8,194 nucleotides of DNA from Dialister sp. UBA6422 (GTDB taxonomy: Bacteria; Bacillota; Negativicutes; Veillonellales; Dialisteraceae), in contig DJPC01000063.1 in the NCBI GenBank assembly GCA_002439665.1, positions 7,715-15,908 of the forward strand. Direction: 5' to 3'. Below the pieces are notes generated by a model. The model saw only the letters and a program-made list of their open reading frames with translations, had not been told where the DNA came from and did no database searches. The position numbers and the translations under genes were made by a program. This document shows, piece by piece, positions 1 through 6,537 of this stretch (positions are counted from its first letter, which is position 1; each line of letters begins with the position of its first letter).

Positions 1-30
1 CAATTCTTTTTATTTGACCTATTCTTTCTA

Positions 31-915
31 CTATTCTTTAAGTTTAATTTTCCCTTCGAGAATGGTAATATATCCTTCTTTTAGGAGATGACCTACAGCT
101 CGTTTAAAAGCAGCCTTACTGATACCTAAAGAATCTCTGATGAGGTCAGCATCACTTTTATCCGTAAAAGGAAGAAGTCCATGATGGCGTTTCATGCACT
201 GTATCAATAATTCCATATCGCCTGCCATAGCTTTTTCTTTTTGAGGACGTAAAGACAGATTGACATGACCATCTTTACCAATAAAAGAAATACGTCCTTC
301 TACTTCCATACCCATAGACAGTTTTTTCGTTATTTCCGTTTTATGAATAAATGCTATATGTCTATCACGAGTAATGAGAAATACGCCTTCTCTTGTTTCA
401 TTATATATACTACCACATACAGTATCACCTATAGAAGCATCTTCAAATGGAAGAGAAATTTTTCTCATCTCTTCATCCACATGCATTGTGACAGCCAGTC
501 GTCCTGTTTTATCCTCATAGAGTTTTACCCATATATGCTGCCCTTTTTCTACATTTTCAATCATTTGTGAAAAAGGCAAAAAGATTCCTCGTTCTGTACC
601 TACATCCACAAATGCACCAAATCTAGTGGTCAACATAACAGGAGCGTATCCGATCCCATTAATAGGAATCTGCGGGAGTCGCATGCTAGCAGTCAAACGG
701 TGATGAGGATCATGATATAAGAACACCTTGACTGTATCTCCTACTTTGACTGGCTTAGTTTGCTGTCCCTGATGAAGCAATATATCATCTTTAGAATCAC
801 CAGTACCACCATCTAAAAACACGCCAAATGAGGATTCTCGTACCACAGGCAATGTGACTAATGAGTTTTCTTTTCGTAATGATGATTGATTTTCCGATGT
901 AATCATATCAGTCAT
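31..915 (-). CDS. cvfB: CvfB/YitL-like RNA-binding protein with S1-type domains
   Basis: Predicted cytoplasmic RNA-binding protein of the CvfB (YitL) family, 294 residues, close to the usual 280-300. Three S1-like beta-barrel segments can be read in order: about 18-80 (SSFGVFLDGG, then VGDTVKVFLYHD), 86-148 (TRFGAFVDVG, then GRLAVTMH) and 160-224 (REGVFLI, then GHVNLSLRP). A C-terminal winged-helix segment follows at about 234-292 (LGISKAAFKRAVGHLLKEG), as in CvfB. In staphylococci the family affects virulence-gene expression, probably through RNA; the role here is inferred. I chose the ATG at 915 because AAGGAAG lies about 7 bases upstream; the frame stays open to 951, but that extension lies inside rsfS and has no better ribosome site. 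The start overlaps the end of rsfS by 8 bases. It is the last gene of the train in this window; no terminator is visible in the 30 bases after its stop. Confidence 0.88.
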   Translation of the reverse strand: MTDMITSENQSSLRKENSLVTLPVVRESSFGVFLDGGTGDSKDDILLHQGQQTKPVKVGDTVKVFLYHDPHHRLTASMRLPQIPINGIGYAPVMLTTRFGAFVDVGTERGIFLPFSQMIENVEKGQHIWVKLYEDKTGRLAVTMHVDEEMRKISLPFEDASIGDTVCGSIYNETREGVFLITRDRHIAFIHKTEITKKLSMGMEVEGRISFIGKDGHVNLSLRPQKEKAMAGDMELLIQCMKRHHGLLPFTDKSDADLIRDSLGISKAAFKRAVGHLLKEGYITILEGKIKLKE

Positions 916-1282
916 GATTCTCTTCCTTTGGTTCATCGTGATCATCATCATGGTATTCTGTTACCGGTGCTTCTTTCCAAAGGGTATCAAAATCAAACCG
1001 TCTTCTTTCTTCATCGGTAAAAATATGGACAATAATGTCTCCAAAATCTAATAAAATCCAATCACCTTCTCTATATCCTTCTTTGCGAATAGGAAGATAT
1101 CCAATGGCTTCCATCTTTTCTTCCACTTCATCCGCAGCTGCCTGAGACTGTTTTTGATTGCGTGTAGATGCCAAAACAAAATAATCAGCAATAGAAGTTA
1201 AATCACGAACATCCATTGTTTTAATACGGACACTTTTTTTACTAGATAATGCTTCGCAAATCATTTCTAAGTTTTTTTCCAT
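908..1282 (-). CDS. rsfS: Ribosomal silencing factor RsfS (Iojap/YbeB family)
   Basis: Binds uL14 on the 50S subunit and blocks joining with 30S when nutrients are short. The 124-residue product has the family core: ADYFVLASTRNQKQSQAAAD (33-52), then EGYREGDWILLDFGDIIVHI (68-87), then FTDEERRRFDFDTLW (88-102). The start ATG has a clear ribosome site, AAGGAG, about 9 bases upstream (1294-1299). The C-terminal tail after residue 107 is rich in His, Asp and Glu (EYHDDDHDEPKEENHD) and is longer than the minimal family core; it overlaps the cvfB start. A 74-base gap separates rsfS from the LCP gene, the largest in the lower half of the train, but I see no convincing promoter there. LCP-rsfS adjacency downstream of nadD-yqeK is the standard Firmicutes arrangement and supports the call. 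Confidence 0.95.
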   Translation of the reverse strand: MEKNLEMICEALSSKKSVRIKTMDVRDLTSIADYFVLASTRNQKQSQAAADEVEEKMEAIGYLPIRKEGYREGDWILLDFGDIIVHIFTDEERRRFDFDTLWKEAPVTEYHDDDHDEPKEENHD

Positions 1283-1356
1283 TGATAATTCTCCTTGCTT
1301 TATTCATACAATATGTAATAAATCACTATTTTTAATACTAATCCAATCAAATTCGA

Positions 1357-2235
1357 TTATTGCATGGTTAATGCAATGACCTTTTGTGCTTCCACAGGAT
1401 TGATAACCCATGATTCTGTATTTCCTTTTTTCTGAGTCTCCCCGGGGAATATAATAAACTTACAATTTTCCATAGGATAGTTGGTCATGTGATACGCTAA
1501 TTTGCCTGCGTCTTCAGGTGTGATATCTGTTTCCATGGCATTCCAATAATGATGCGCCATAGCCCAATTGTACAATGCGCTATGCTGCTGCATATTGCCA
1601 AGAACCACTTTCATAAAACGTTCTTGTCTCTGCAAACGGCCTAATTCCCCATTTTCTGTATCAATATAACGTACATAGCCTAAAGCACTGTCTTCTTGAA
1701 GTGGTTGATATCCCTGATGAATGGCAATATCCATCATACCATTTTTATCATTATGTTCCATAGACTTTTCCACATACATGGAAACAGGACCTACTTGGGA
1801 CACATAGTTTTTGAAATCCGAAAAATTTATAACCGCATATTTATCAATACGAATGTGCAATAAATTTTCGATAGCACTCCTGGTTTCTTCAGAACCACCT
1901 TCTACAAAGGTTTGACGTAAAAGCATGGTCTTTCCCTCTTGCCTACTTACTATTTGGGTATTAGAAGGAATGGAAATACACACCGCCTCTTGTTTTTTAT
2001 CATTACGAGAAAGTAGTAATACTGTATCTGCTTCATTAGCAGCTTTTTCATCAGTACCAATAAAAAGATAGTATAAAGGCCTTCCAGTTTCTGTGCTAGG
2101 ACGGGTAGATAAATAATTGATAGACTTAGCCACTCCCCAGATGATTAATATTAAGATCCCTAAACATGCACCTATACAGAGTACTAATTTCTTTATACGA
2201 AGTTTGCTTTTTCTTTTTTTTGTGTTATTCATCAT
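1357..2235 (-). CDS. LytR-CpsA-Psr (LCP) family membrane protein, divergent active site
   Basis: LCP proteins transfer undecaprenyl-linked glycopolymers to peptidoglycan outside the membrane. This 292-residue protein has a Lys/Arg-rich N-terminus, one membrane helix (about 16-36) and an extracellular domain. Family landmarks are present: YLFIGTD (56-62), EADTVLLLS (68-76) and RYIDTENGELGRLQRQ (189-204). Several catalytic or lipid-phosphate-binding positions differ from the family: the usual IPRD reads IPSN (89-92), the usual RxR reads RYI (189-191), and the Asp in the usual GDxGR reads Glu (197). The fold assignment is firm; transferase activity is doubtful. The start ATG overlaps the yqeK stop by 4 bases (ATGA) with no obvious ribosome site, which suggests coupled translation; a second ATG follows at once. 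The rsfS-linked LCP gene is common in Firmicutes. No gene symbol is given because its paralogue identity cannot be fixed. Confidence 0.85.
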   Translation of the reverse strand: MMNNTKKRKSKLRIKKLVLCIGACLGILILIIWGVAKSINYLSTRPSTETGRPLYYLFIGTDEKAANEADTVLLLSRNDKKQEAVCISIPSNTQIVSRQEGKTMLLRQTFVEGGSEETRSAIENLLHIRIDKYAVINFSDFKNYVSQVGPVSMYVEKSMEHNDKNGMMDIAIHQGYQPLQEDSALGYVRYIDTENGELGRLQRQERFMKVVLGNMQQHSALYNWAMAHHYWNAMETDITPEDAGKLAYHMTNYPMENCKFIIFPGETQKKGNTESWVINPVEAQKVIALTMQ

Positions 2236-2813
2236 TTTTTAGCTTGCATTTGCATGCGAAGGACTAAATCATTCCTTCCTAAAAAAGTTAAATCATAGAT
2301 ATATGCCTTTTGATCCAATAAATGGGAAATCGTGGAATCATATGCAGCTAAAAGCGCTTCGTCCAGATTGATTTCTGCTTTTTTGCGAAGTTCCTTGACT
2401 CCAGGAAAGTCTCTTGAAGGCTCAATATAGTCAGCCAAAAAAATAATTTTTTCCAATAACGTCATATGGGGCTGCCCTGTAGTATGAAAATAAATCGCAC
2501 TTTGTATATTTTTATCATGAATACCATATTTCGTTTCTGCCAATATACTGCCACAAGGACCATGAAGGAGCGCTTTGCTTGCCATCATATGTTCATCAAG
2601 AGCTAACCCTTTTTGTTTTACAATATGTTGCATATCTACAAGGGATAATTCTTTGGCACAATCATGAACCCAGCCAGCCAAATAAGCTATTTTCGGATCT
2701 TCTCCATATAGCTTGGCTAAGTGAGCTGCCGTGTCTGCTACCCCGGCGGAATGATGATATCGCTTCGTTGATAAAACTTTCTTTAAATCTTTTTGAATAT
2801 CTTCCAATTTCAT
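2232..2813 (-). CDS. yqeK: HD-domain Ap4A hydrolase YqeK
   Basis: Predicted metal-dependent symmetrical diadenosine tetraphosphate hydrolase that splits Ap4A into two ADP. The 193-residue protein shows the whole HD-domain ligand set: RYHHSAGV (18-25, His21), WVHDCAK (48-54, the HD pair at 50-51 and Lys54), HGP (84-86), YFHTTG (108-113), then the YqeK signature LEKIIFLADYIEPSRDFPGV (120-139). The frame could begin at GTG 2822, which overlaps the nadD stop, but ATG 2813 is preferred because GAAGGGTGA, a good ribosome site, ends 5 bases before it. It lies directly behind nadD, its usual partner, and its stop overlaps the LCP start by 4 bases. The pairing with nadD links NAD synthesis and nucleotide by-product clearance. 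Confidence 0.94.
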   Translation of the reverse strand: MKLEDIQKDLKKVLSTKRYHHSAGVADTAAHLAKLYGEDPKIAYLAGWVHDCAKELSLVDMQHIVKQKGLALDEHMMASKALLHGPCGSILAETKYGIHDKNIQSAIYFHTTGQPHMTLLEKIIFLADYIEPSRDFPGVKELRKKAEINLDEALLAAYDSTISHLLDQKAYIYDLTFLGRNDLVLRMQMQAKK

Positions 2814-2818
2814 AAAAA

Positions 2819-3424
2819 TCACCCTTCATAAAGATGAGACTTTTTCATATAAGAAATGACGGGATCCGGTATAAAATATCGGACAGATTTCTTTTGCGCA
2901 ATGCGATGACGAAGGATTGTGGAGGAAATAGCCAATTCTGGTGTACGAAGAAAATGAATCTTCTTTTGTCCTAATGAGCCAAAATAGGCAATAGACTCTT
3001 CGATTTTTTCTTCATTTCCGGGACGACTTGCACAAATGAAATGACAAGATTCTAAAAGTTCCTTATTATATTTCCATGTAGGCAGATCCGCAATAGCATC
3101 GGTACCACAAATGAAATAAAATTCAAAATCATGTCCATGGCACTCTTGCAATAAACGAATCGTATCTACGGTATAAGAAGGACCTTTTCGATCTCTTTCA
3201 ATAGGAGAAATTGCAAAATGAGGATTTCCAGAAATAGCAATTTCCACCATATGATAACGCAGATGTTTATCTACATGATGCATGTTTTTATGAGGTGTAT
3301 CTCCTGTAGGAATAAAAATCACATGATCCAATCCAAATTCTTGCCAAGCTGCTTCTGCAATTACTAAATGCCCTATATGAACAGGATTAAATGATCCACC
3401 AAAAATACCTATTCGTTTAACCAT
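2819..3424 (-). CDS. nadD: Nicotinate-nucleotide adenylyltransferase
   Basis: Transfers AMP from ATP to nicotinate mononucleotide, giving deamido-NAD+, in the de novo and salvage routes to NAD. The 201-residue protein has the nucleotidyltransferase motifs GGSFNPVHIGH (9-19, with the HxGH catalytic pair), GPSYTVDT (81-88), CGTDAIADLPTWK (106-118) and ISSTILR (166-172, the C-terminal ATP-binding signature). An upstream ATG at 3466 in the same frame would add 14 residues, but the family starts just before the GIFGGSFNP strand, so ATG 3424 is chosen. No strong ribosome site precedes it (only a weak AGAAGCGG). The start lies inside the preceding small ORF (16-base overlap), which suggests coupled translation. 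The next gene, yqeK, follows after about 5 bases. Confidence 0.96.
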   Translation of the reverse strand: MVKRIGIFGGSFNPVHIGHLVIAEAAWQEFGLDHVIFIPTGDTPHKNMHHVDKHLRYHMVEIAISGNPHFAISPIERDRKGPSYTVDTIRLLQECHGHDFEFYFICGTDAIADLPTWKYNKELLESCHFICASRPGNEEKIEESIAYFGSLGQKKIHFLRTPELAISSTILRHRIAQKKSVRYFIPDPVISYMKKSHLYEG

Positions 3425-3564
3425 ACGTATAATACCGCTTCTAATATTAAAATGCATACTGTCCAAAATCCCAACAGTTCTATGATGTGCGAAAGCTCAA
3501 ATCGCCCTTTAGGAGATTTTGTATAGTAATAAGCAAGCCATTTGATTTTTTCTTGAAATTTCAT
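3409..3564 (-). CDS. Small unrecognised membrane protein (51 aa) between proB and nadD
   Basis: A short ORF fills the 152-base space between proB and nadD on the same strand. It begins with ATG 12 bases after the proB stop and ends in TAG 16 bases inside nadD. The product starts MKFQEKIKWLAYYYTKSPKG, a positively charged N-terminus, followed by a hydrophobic stretch at about 27-49 (IIELLGFWTVCILILEAVLY, then VWL) and ends LNE. This is the pattern of a single-pass membrane mini-protein; two Glu residues (29 and 42) lie in or near the hydrophobic stretch. The ribosome site is weak. I do not recognise a family. In favour of a real gene: orientation, tight fit to both neighbours and a coherent membrane helix. 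Against: it is short, and chance ORFs of this size occur. Confidence 0.55.
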   Translation of the reverse strand: MKFQEKIKWLAYYYTKSPKGRFELSHIIELLGFWTVCILILEAVLYVWLNE

Positions 3565-3576
3565 AAGAATGTGTCA

Positions 3577-4719
3577 CTATTTCATAATCAGTAAATTATC
3601 TCTATGAACCACTGTGTCATAAGGAGCGACAAATCCCAAAGCATCTGTAAGTTTTTCTGTACGCAGCCCCTGGATGAGATTTATGTCTTCTTGACTATAG
3701 TGTGTAATTCCACGAGCTAATTCCTGGTCATGATAATAAATAGAAATCGTATCGCCTTCATTAAAATTTCCTTCACTTCCAACGATACCTACAGGAAGAA
3801 GACTAGACCCTTTTTCAAGAAGAGCTTCTTTACATCCTTCATCTACAAAAATTTTCCCCTTCACCGCAGTACCAATAATCATATCACGCTTTTTCAATTG
3901 AGGATGTACATTTTCTCCTCGGAACAAAGTACCGATTTCTTCTCCGTCCATAATATGTTCCAAGACATCAGGTACATTACTTTGAGCAATAATCATATCT
4001 ATACCAGAATGGACACAGATTTCTGCTGCCTGTATTTTGGTATACATACCACCAGTTCCTCTTGTTGTACCAGCCCCACCAGCTATGCTAAAGAGTTCAC
4101 GAGAGAACTTCGGAATTTCACGAATAAGTGTCGCATCCGGATGATTTTTCGGATTCTTATCATATAGTCCCTGGATGTCAGAAAGGATAATAAGCAGGTC
4201 GGCTTCTGCAATACTTGCAACAATGGCCGATAAAGTGTCATTATCACCAATTTTAATTTCATCTGCAGTTACTGCATCATTTTCATTTACAATAGGTACT
4301 GCGCCTAGTTCCAATAAGGATTGTAATGTGCCTCTCATATGGAAATATCGTTTAGAATTAACGGCATCTCCTTTGGTGAAAAGAAGCTGTGCTACTGTAT
4401 GACCATACTCATGAAATAAATGCTCATACATATTCATCAAAATTCCCTGCCCCACAGCAGCGGCTGCTTGTTTATAAGGAAGATAACTGGGCTTTTCTTT
4501 AAAACCTAGTACGGGTAACCCTACGCCAATGGCACCGGAAGTAACTAAAATGACTTCTATTCCTCTATTTTTTAGATCTGACAATTGTCTTACCAAATGA
4601 TCCATAAAGCGATAATTCATTTTTCCATTGGCATAGGTCAATGAACTGGTTCCCACTTTAACGACTACTCGTTTTTTATTTGTAAGAGACTCTCGATTTC
4701 CTTCTTTACGGTAATTCAT
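3577..4719 (-). CDS. proB: Glutamate 5-kinase (gamma-glutamyl kinase) with PUA domain
   Basis: Phosphorylates glutamate to gamma-glutamyl phosphate, the first step of proline synthesis. The 380-residue protein has the amino-acid kinase domain: KVGTSS (21-26), VTSGAIGVG (59-67), PIVNENDAV (142-150), KIGDND (156-161), LSDIQGLYDKNP (179-190) and RGTGGMYTKIQAA (220-232). A C-terminal PUA domain follows at about 284-355, as in the long form of the enzyme. ATG 4719 is the only plausible start: the frame stays open to 4785, but that part lies within yhbY, and no other start codon occurs before the KVG motif. The start overlaps yhbY by 14 bases. The ribosome site is only a purine-rich run (AAGAAAAGAAG). 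The partner gene proA, often next in line, is absent here. Confidence 0.96.
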   Translation of the reverse strand: MNYRKEGNRESLTNKKRVVVKVGTSSLTYANGKMNYRFMDHLVRQLSDLKNRGIEVILVTSGAIGVGLPVLGFKEKPSYLPYKQAAAAVGQGILMNMYEHLFHEYGHTVAQLLFTKGDAVNSKRYFHMRGTLQSLLELGAVPIVNENDAVTADEIKIGDNDTLSAIVASIAEADLLIILSDIQGLYDKNPKNHPDATLIREIPKFSRELFSIAGGAGTTRGTGGMYTKIQAAEICVHSGIDMIIAQSNVPDVLEHIMDGEEIGTLFRGENVHPQLKKRDMIIGTAVKGKIFVDEGCKEALLEKGSSLLPVGIVGSEGNFNEGDTISIYYHDQELARGITHYSQEDINLIQGLRTEKLTDALGFVAPYDTVVHRDNLLIMK

Positions 4720-4996
4720 AATGCGACTTCTTTTCTTTTTTCTTAAAAAGAACACAATTTCTACCAATGATTTGAACAATATCACAGTTTAAATGATCTG
4801 CTAAATAGGAAGCTGTGCTGCGGATATCTTCATCAGAATTCTGATTGATTTTTACTTTGATAAGCTCTCTAGCCAATAATACATCTTCTACGCTTTGGAT
4901 CACATTGTCGCTCATGCCATCTTTACCAATTTGTACTACAGCAGGCAACTGAACGGCTAAACTTTTTAAATATTGCTTTTGCTTTCCTGTAAGCAT
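4706..4996 (-). CDS. yhbY: CRM-domain RNA-binding protein YhbY (50S assembly)
   Basis: Small RNA-binding protein of the CRM/YhbY family, associated with large-subunit (50S) precursors. The 96-residue product has the family landmarks MLTGKQKQYLKSLA (1-14), VVQIGKDGMSD (20-30, containing the GKxG loop), ARELIKVKI (42-50) and VQIIGRNCVLFKKK (74-87). Length is typical. I chose ATG 4996 because AGGGAG lies about 7 bases upstream and the family begins MLTGKQ; the frame is open to 5038 but the added residues match nothing in the family. The C-terminus is Lys-rich (KKKEKK) and its last 14 coding bases overlap proB. Following obgE, another 50S assembly factor, makes functional sense. Confidence 0.93.
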   Translation of the reverse strand: MLTGKQKQYLKSLAVQLPAVVQIGKDGMSDNVIQSVEDVLLARELIKVKINQNSDEDIRSTASYLADHLNCDIVQIIGRNCVLFKKKEKKSHYELP

Positions 4997-5022
4997 ATAT
5001 AACTCCCTCATATGGTAAATAT

Positions 5023-5043
5023 ATACGGTAAAACACACCGTAT
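5023..5043 (-). other. Hairpin between obgE and yhbY
   Basis: A perfect 7-bp inverted repeat, ATACGGT and ACCGTAT, surrounds a 7-base loop in the 80-base space between the obgE stop and the yhbY start. There is no U-run after it on the minus strand, so it is not a standard intrinsic terminator. In the transcript it would lie about 27 bases before the yhbY start codon. A processing or stability element is possible, but chance is not excluded. Confidence 0.35.
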
Positions 5044-5076
5044 GTAAGTCATTCTCTTCATAAATAAAGTAAAATA

Positions 5077-6363
5077 TTACTCTTCGTCATTTCTGTTTTC
5101 TGACCAGGTGAATTCCACACCATACAGATTGACCGTGTCTCCTTCTACAATTCCCTCTTTTTTCAGCAATTTATCAAGGCCCATAAATTTCCATGCCCTA
5201 TCAAATCGGCGAAGAGATACATAGTCTTCAAAATCTGTCATACCCACCAGCTTTTCCACTCGCTTGCCTTTGATATAAAAAATATCATTTTTCTTTTCAA
5301 TAAAGAACTCTTCTTTGGGTGCCTCATATACAATCGCTTTTTCCGGTTCTTCAAAAGATACATCAGGAATTTCTTGCAGCAGTTTCCACACTGCTTCCAT
5401 AAGTGGACGAGTACCCTCTCCGGAAAGAGTACAAATAGGATAGAAATCAAACCCTTCTTTTTCAATGGCCTGTTTTAATTCTTCCAGTTTTTTCGGGTCT
5501 TGAATAAGATCAATCTTATTGGCTGCTACAATTTGCTTTTTCTTAGCTAATTCTGGACTATAAAGTTCTAGTTCATTGTTGATGATATGGAAATCCTTAA
5601 GTGGGTCTCGTCCTTCACTTCCAGCAGCATCTAGTACATGAATCAGTACTTTTGTGCGTTCTACATGGCGAAGGAATTCATCACCAAGCCCTGTTCCCTG
5701 ACTAGCTCCCTCAATAAGTCCAGGAATATCAGCCATCACAAAGCTTCTTTCGTAGTCTAGGTTTACTACTCCTAAAATAGGTGTAAGTGTTGTAAAGTGA
5801 TAGGCAGCTACTTCAGGTTTTGCACCAGATACTTTGCGAATAAGACTAGATTTACCTACGCTTGGAAACCCAAGAAGACCTACATCGGCTAATACTTTTA
5901 ATTCCAGACGAATTTCTTTTTCTTCTCCTGGTTCTCCTTTTTCTGCATAGGTTGGTGCTCGAACGGCGCTGGTAGCGAAATGGGAATTTCCTCGTCCCCC
6001 ATGGCCACCTTTCACCACCATAGCTTCCTGTCCATCCTGTGTCATATCTGCTAAAAGTTCACCCGTACGATTGTCATACACCATGGTACCTAATGGTACC
6101 TCTACCATTACATCTTCTGCATTTTTGCCAAACATTTCTTTTGCACCGCCATTACCACCTGCTTTGGCAGCAAATTTACGATGTCTGCGGAAATTCATCA
6201 AAGTATTCAGATCTTTGTTGGCGCGAACAATTACAGAACCGCCCTTACCACCATCTCCACCAGAAGGTCCTCCACGAGGTACATATTTTTCACGACGGAA
6301 GGAAACCATACCATCTCCTCCCGCACCGGATACTACAATAATTTTTGCTCTATCAATAAACAT
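5077..6363 (-). CDS. obgE: GTPase ObgE/CgtA with OCT domain
   Basis: Essential GTPase for late 50S ribosome assembly, also tied to the stringent response. The 428-residue protein has three parts. The Gly-rich Obg fold covers about 1-158 (GGPSGGDGGKGG at 31-42, GGHGGRGN at 119-126). The G domain covers about 159-332: G1 GFPSVGKSS (165-173), G2/switch I HFTTLTP (189-195), G3 DIPGLIEGA (212-220), G4 NKID (282-285). The OCT domain of Firmicutes Obg covers about 353-420 (IFYIKGKRVEKLVGMTDFED at 361-380). The usual G5 ISA motif reads ICTLSGEG (310-317), an odd but probably tolerated variant. ATG 6363 has GAGGT about 6 bases upstream. It is the first gene of the minus-strand train and is preceded by a good promoter candidate. 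Confidence 0.97.
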   Translation of the reverse strand: MFIDRAKIIVVSGAGGDGMVSFRREKYVPRGGPSGGDGGKGGSVIVRANKDLNTLMNFRRHRKFAAKAGGNGGAKEMFGKNAEDVMVEVPLGTMVYDNRTGELLADMTQDGQEAMVVKGGHGGRGNSHFATSAVRAPTYAEKGEPGEEKEIRLELKVLADVGLLGFPSVGKSSLIRKVSGAKPEVAAYHFTTLTPILGVVNLDYERSFVMADIPGLIEGASQGTGLGDEFLRHVERTKVLIHVLDAAGSEGRDPLKDFHIINNELELYSPELAKKKQIVAANKIDLIQDPKKLEELKQAIEKEGFDFYPICTLSGEGTRPLMEAVWKLLQEIPDVSFEEPEKAIVYEAPKEEFFIEKKNDIFYIKGKRVEKLVGMTDFEDYVSLRRFDRAWKFMGLDKLLKKEGIVEGDTVNLYGVEFTWSENRNDEE

Positions 6364-6409
6364 TTTTTACCTCTATTTCAAAACTACTATTAGACAAACA
6401 ATCTATTTT

Positions 6410-6438
6410 ATTTTACCAGTTTTTATAGGTTCTGTCAT
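6410..6438 (-). promoter_or_regulatory. Candidate sigma-A-type promoter for obgE
   Basis: Read on the minus strand, ATGACA (-35, 6438-6433) is followed by a 17-base spacer and TAAAAT (-10, 6415-6410). Each box matches the consensus at five of six bases, and TGG just before the -10 box gives an extended -10 element. Transcription would start near 6403, leaving a leader of about 40 bases before obgE. Assigned by eye only. Confidence 0.5.
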
Positions 6439-6460
6439 TAAACAAATTTATGATTCTTAG

Positions 6461-6537
6461 ATAAAAAGCGATACTGATTATTTCCATCAAGTGCTGCAAA
6501 ATCACGACGTAAAATAATTAGTATCTATCCCTTTTAT
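6461..6537. repeat. Long imperfect inverted repeat between divergent promoters
   Basis: GATACTGATTATTT (6470-6483) and AAATAATTAGTATC (6512-6525) are inverted copies matching at 13 of 14 positions across a 28-base centre. Outside them, ATAAAAAG (6461-6468) and CTTTTAT (6531-6537) extend the symmetry after short unpaired stretches. A further half-site, GATACTA, lies at 6562-6568. The element lies upstream of both candidate promoters, so neither would transcribe it; a DNA-level operator for obgE, putP or both is the simplest reading. The rest of the 295-base obgE-putP space shows no ORF worth calling. Confidence 0.5.

Noticed and set aside
265..570. Plus-strand ORF opposite the CvfB-like gene
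   Set aside because: Phe/Tyr/His-rich shadow composition on the antisense strand; no ribosome site or family match.
1283..1356. Internal promoter before rsfS
   Set aside because: The gap is AT-rich, but no -35/-10 pair with a 16-18 base spacer stands out; only the ribosome site is convincing.
2579..2815. Plus-strand ORF opposite yqeK
   Set aside because: Antisense to the conserved HD-domain metal site; no independent support.
3730..4402. Plus-strand ORFs opposite proB
   Set aside because: Antisense shadows of a well-conserved gene, with low-complexity composition and no recognisable motif.
4719..4785. Programmed frameshift joining yhbY and proB across the A-rich KKKEKK stretch
   Set aside because: The proB frame is +1 relative to yhbY, the A-run is not a slippery heptamer in the right register, and proB has its own ATG.
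6039..6460. Overlapping plus-strand ORFs opposite the 5' part of obgE
   Set aside because: They are antisense to the Gly-rich Obg fold, whose GGN codons read as Pro/Ser/His-rich shadows; no family resemblance or ribosome site.
6461..6537. Attenuator or riboswitch for putP formed by the inverted repeat
   Set aside because: The best putP promoter lies downstream of the repeat, so the repeat would not be in the putP transcript; a DNA operator fits better.
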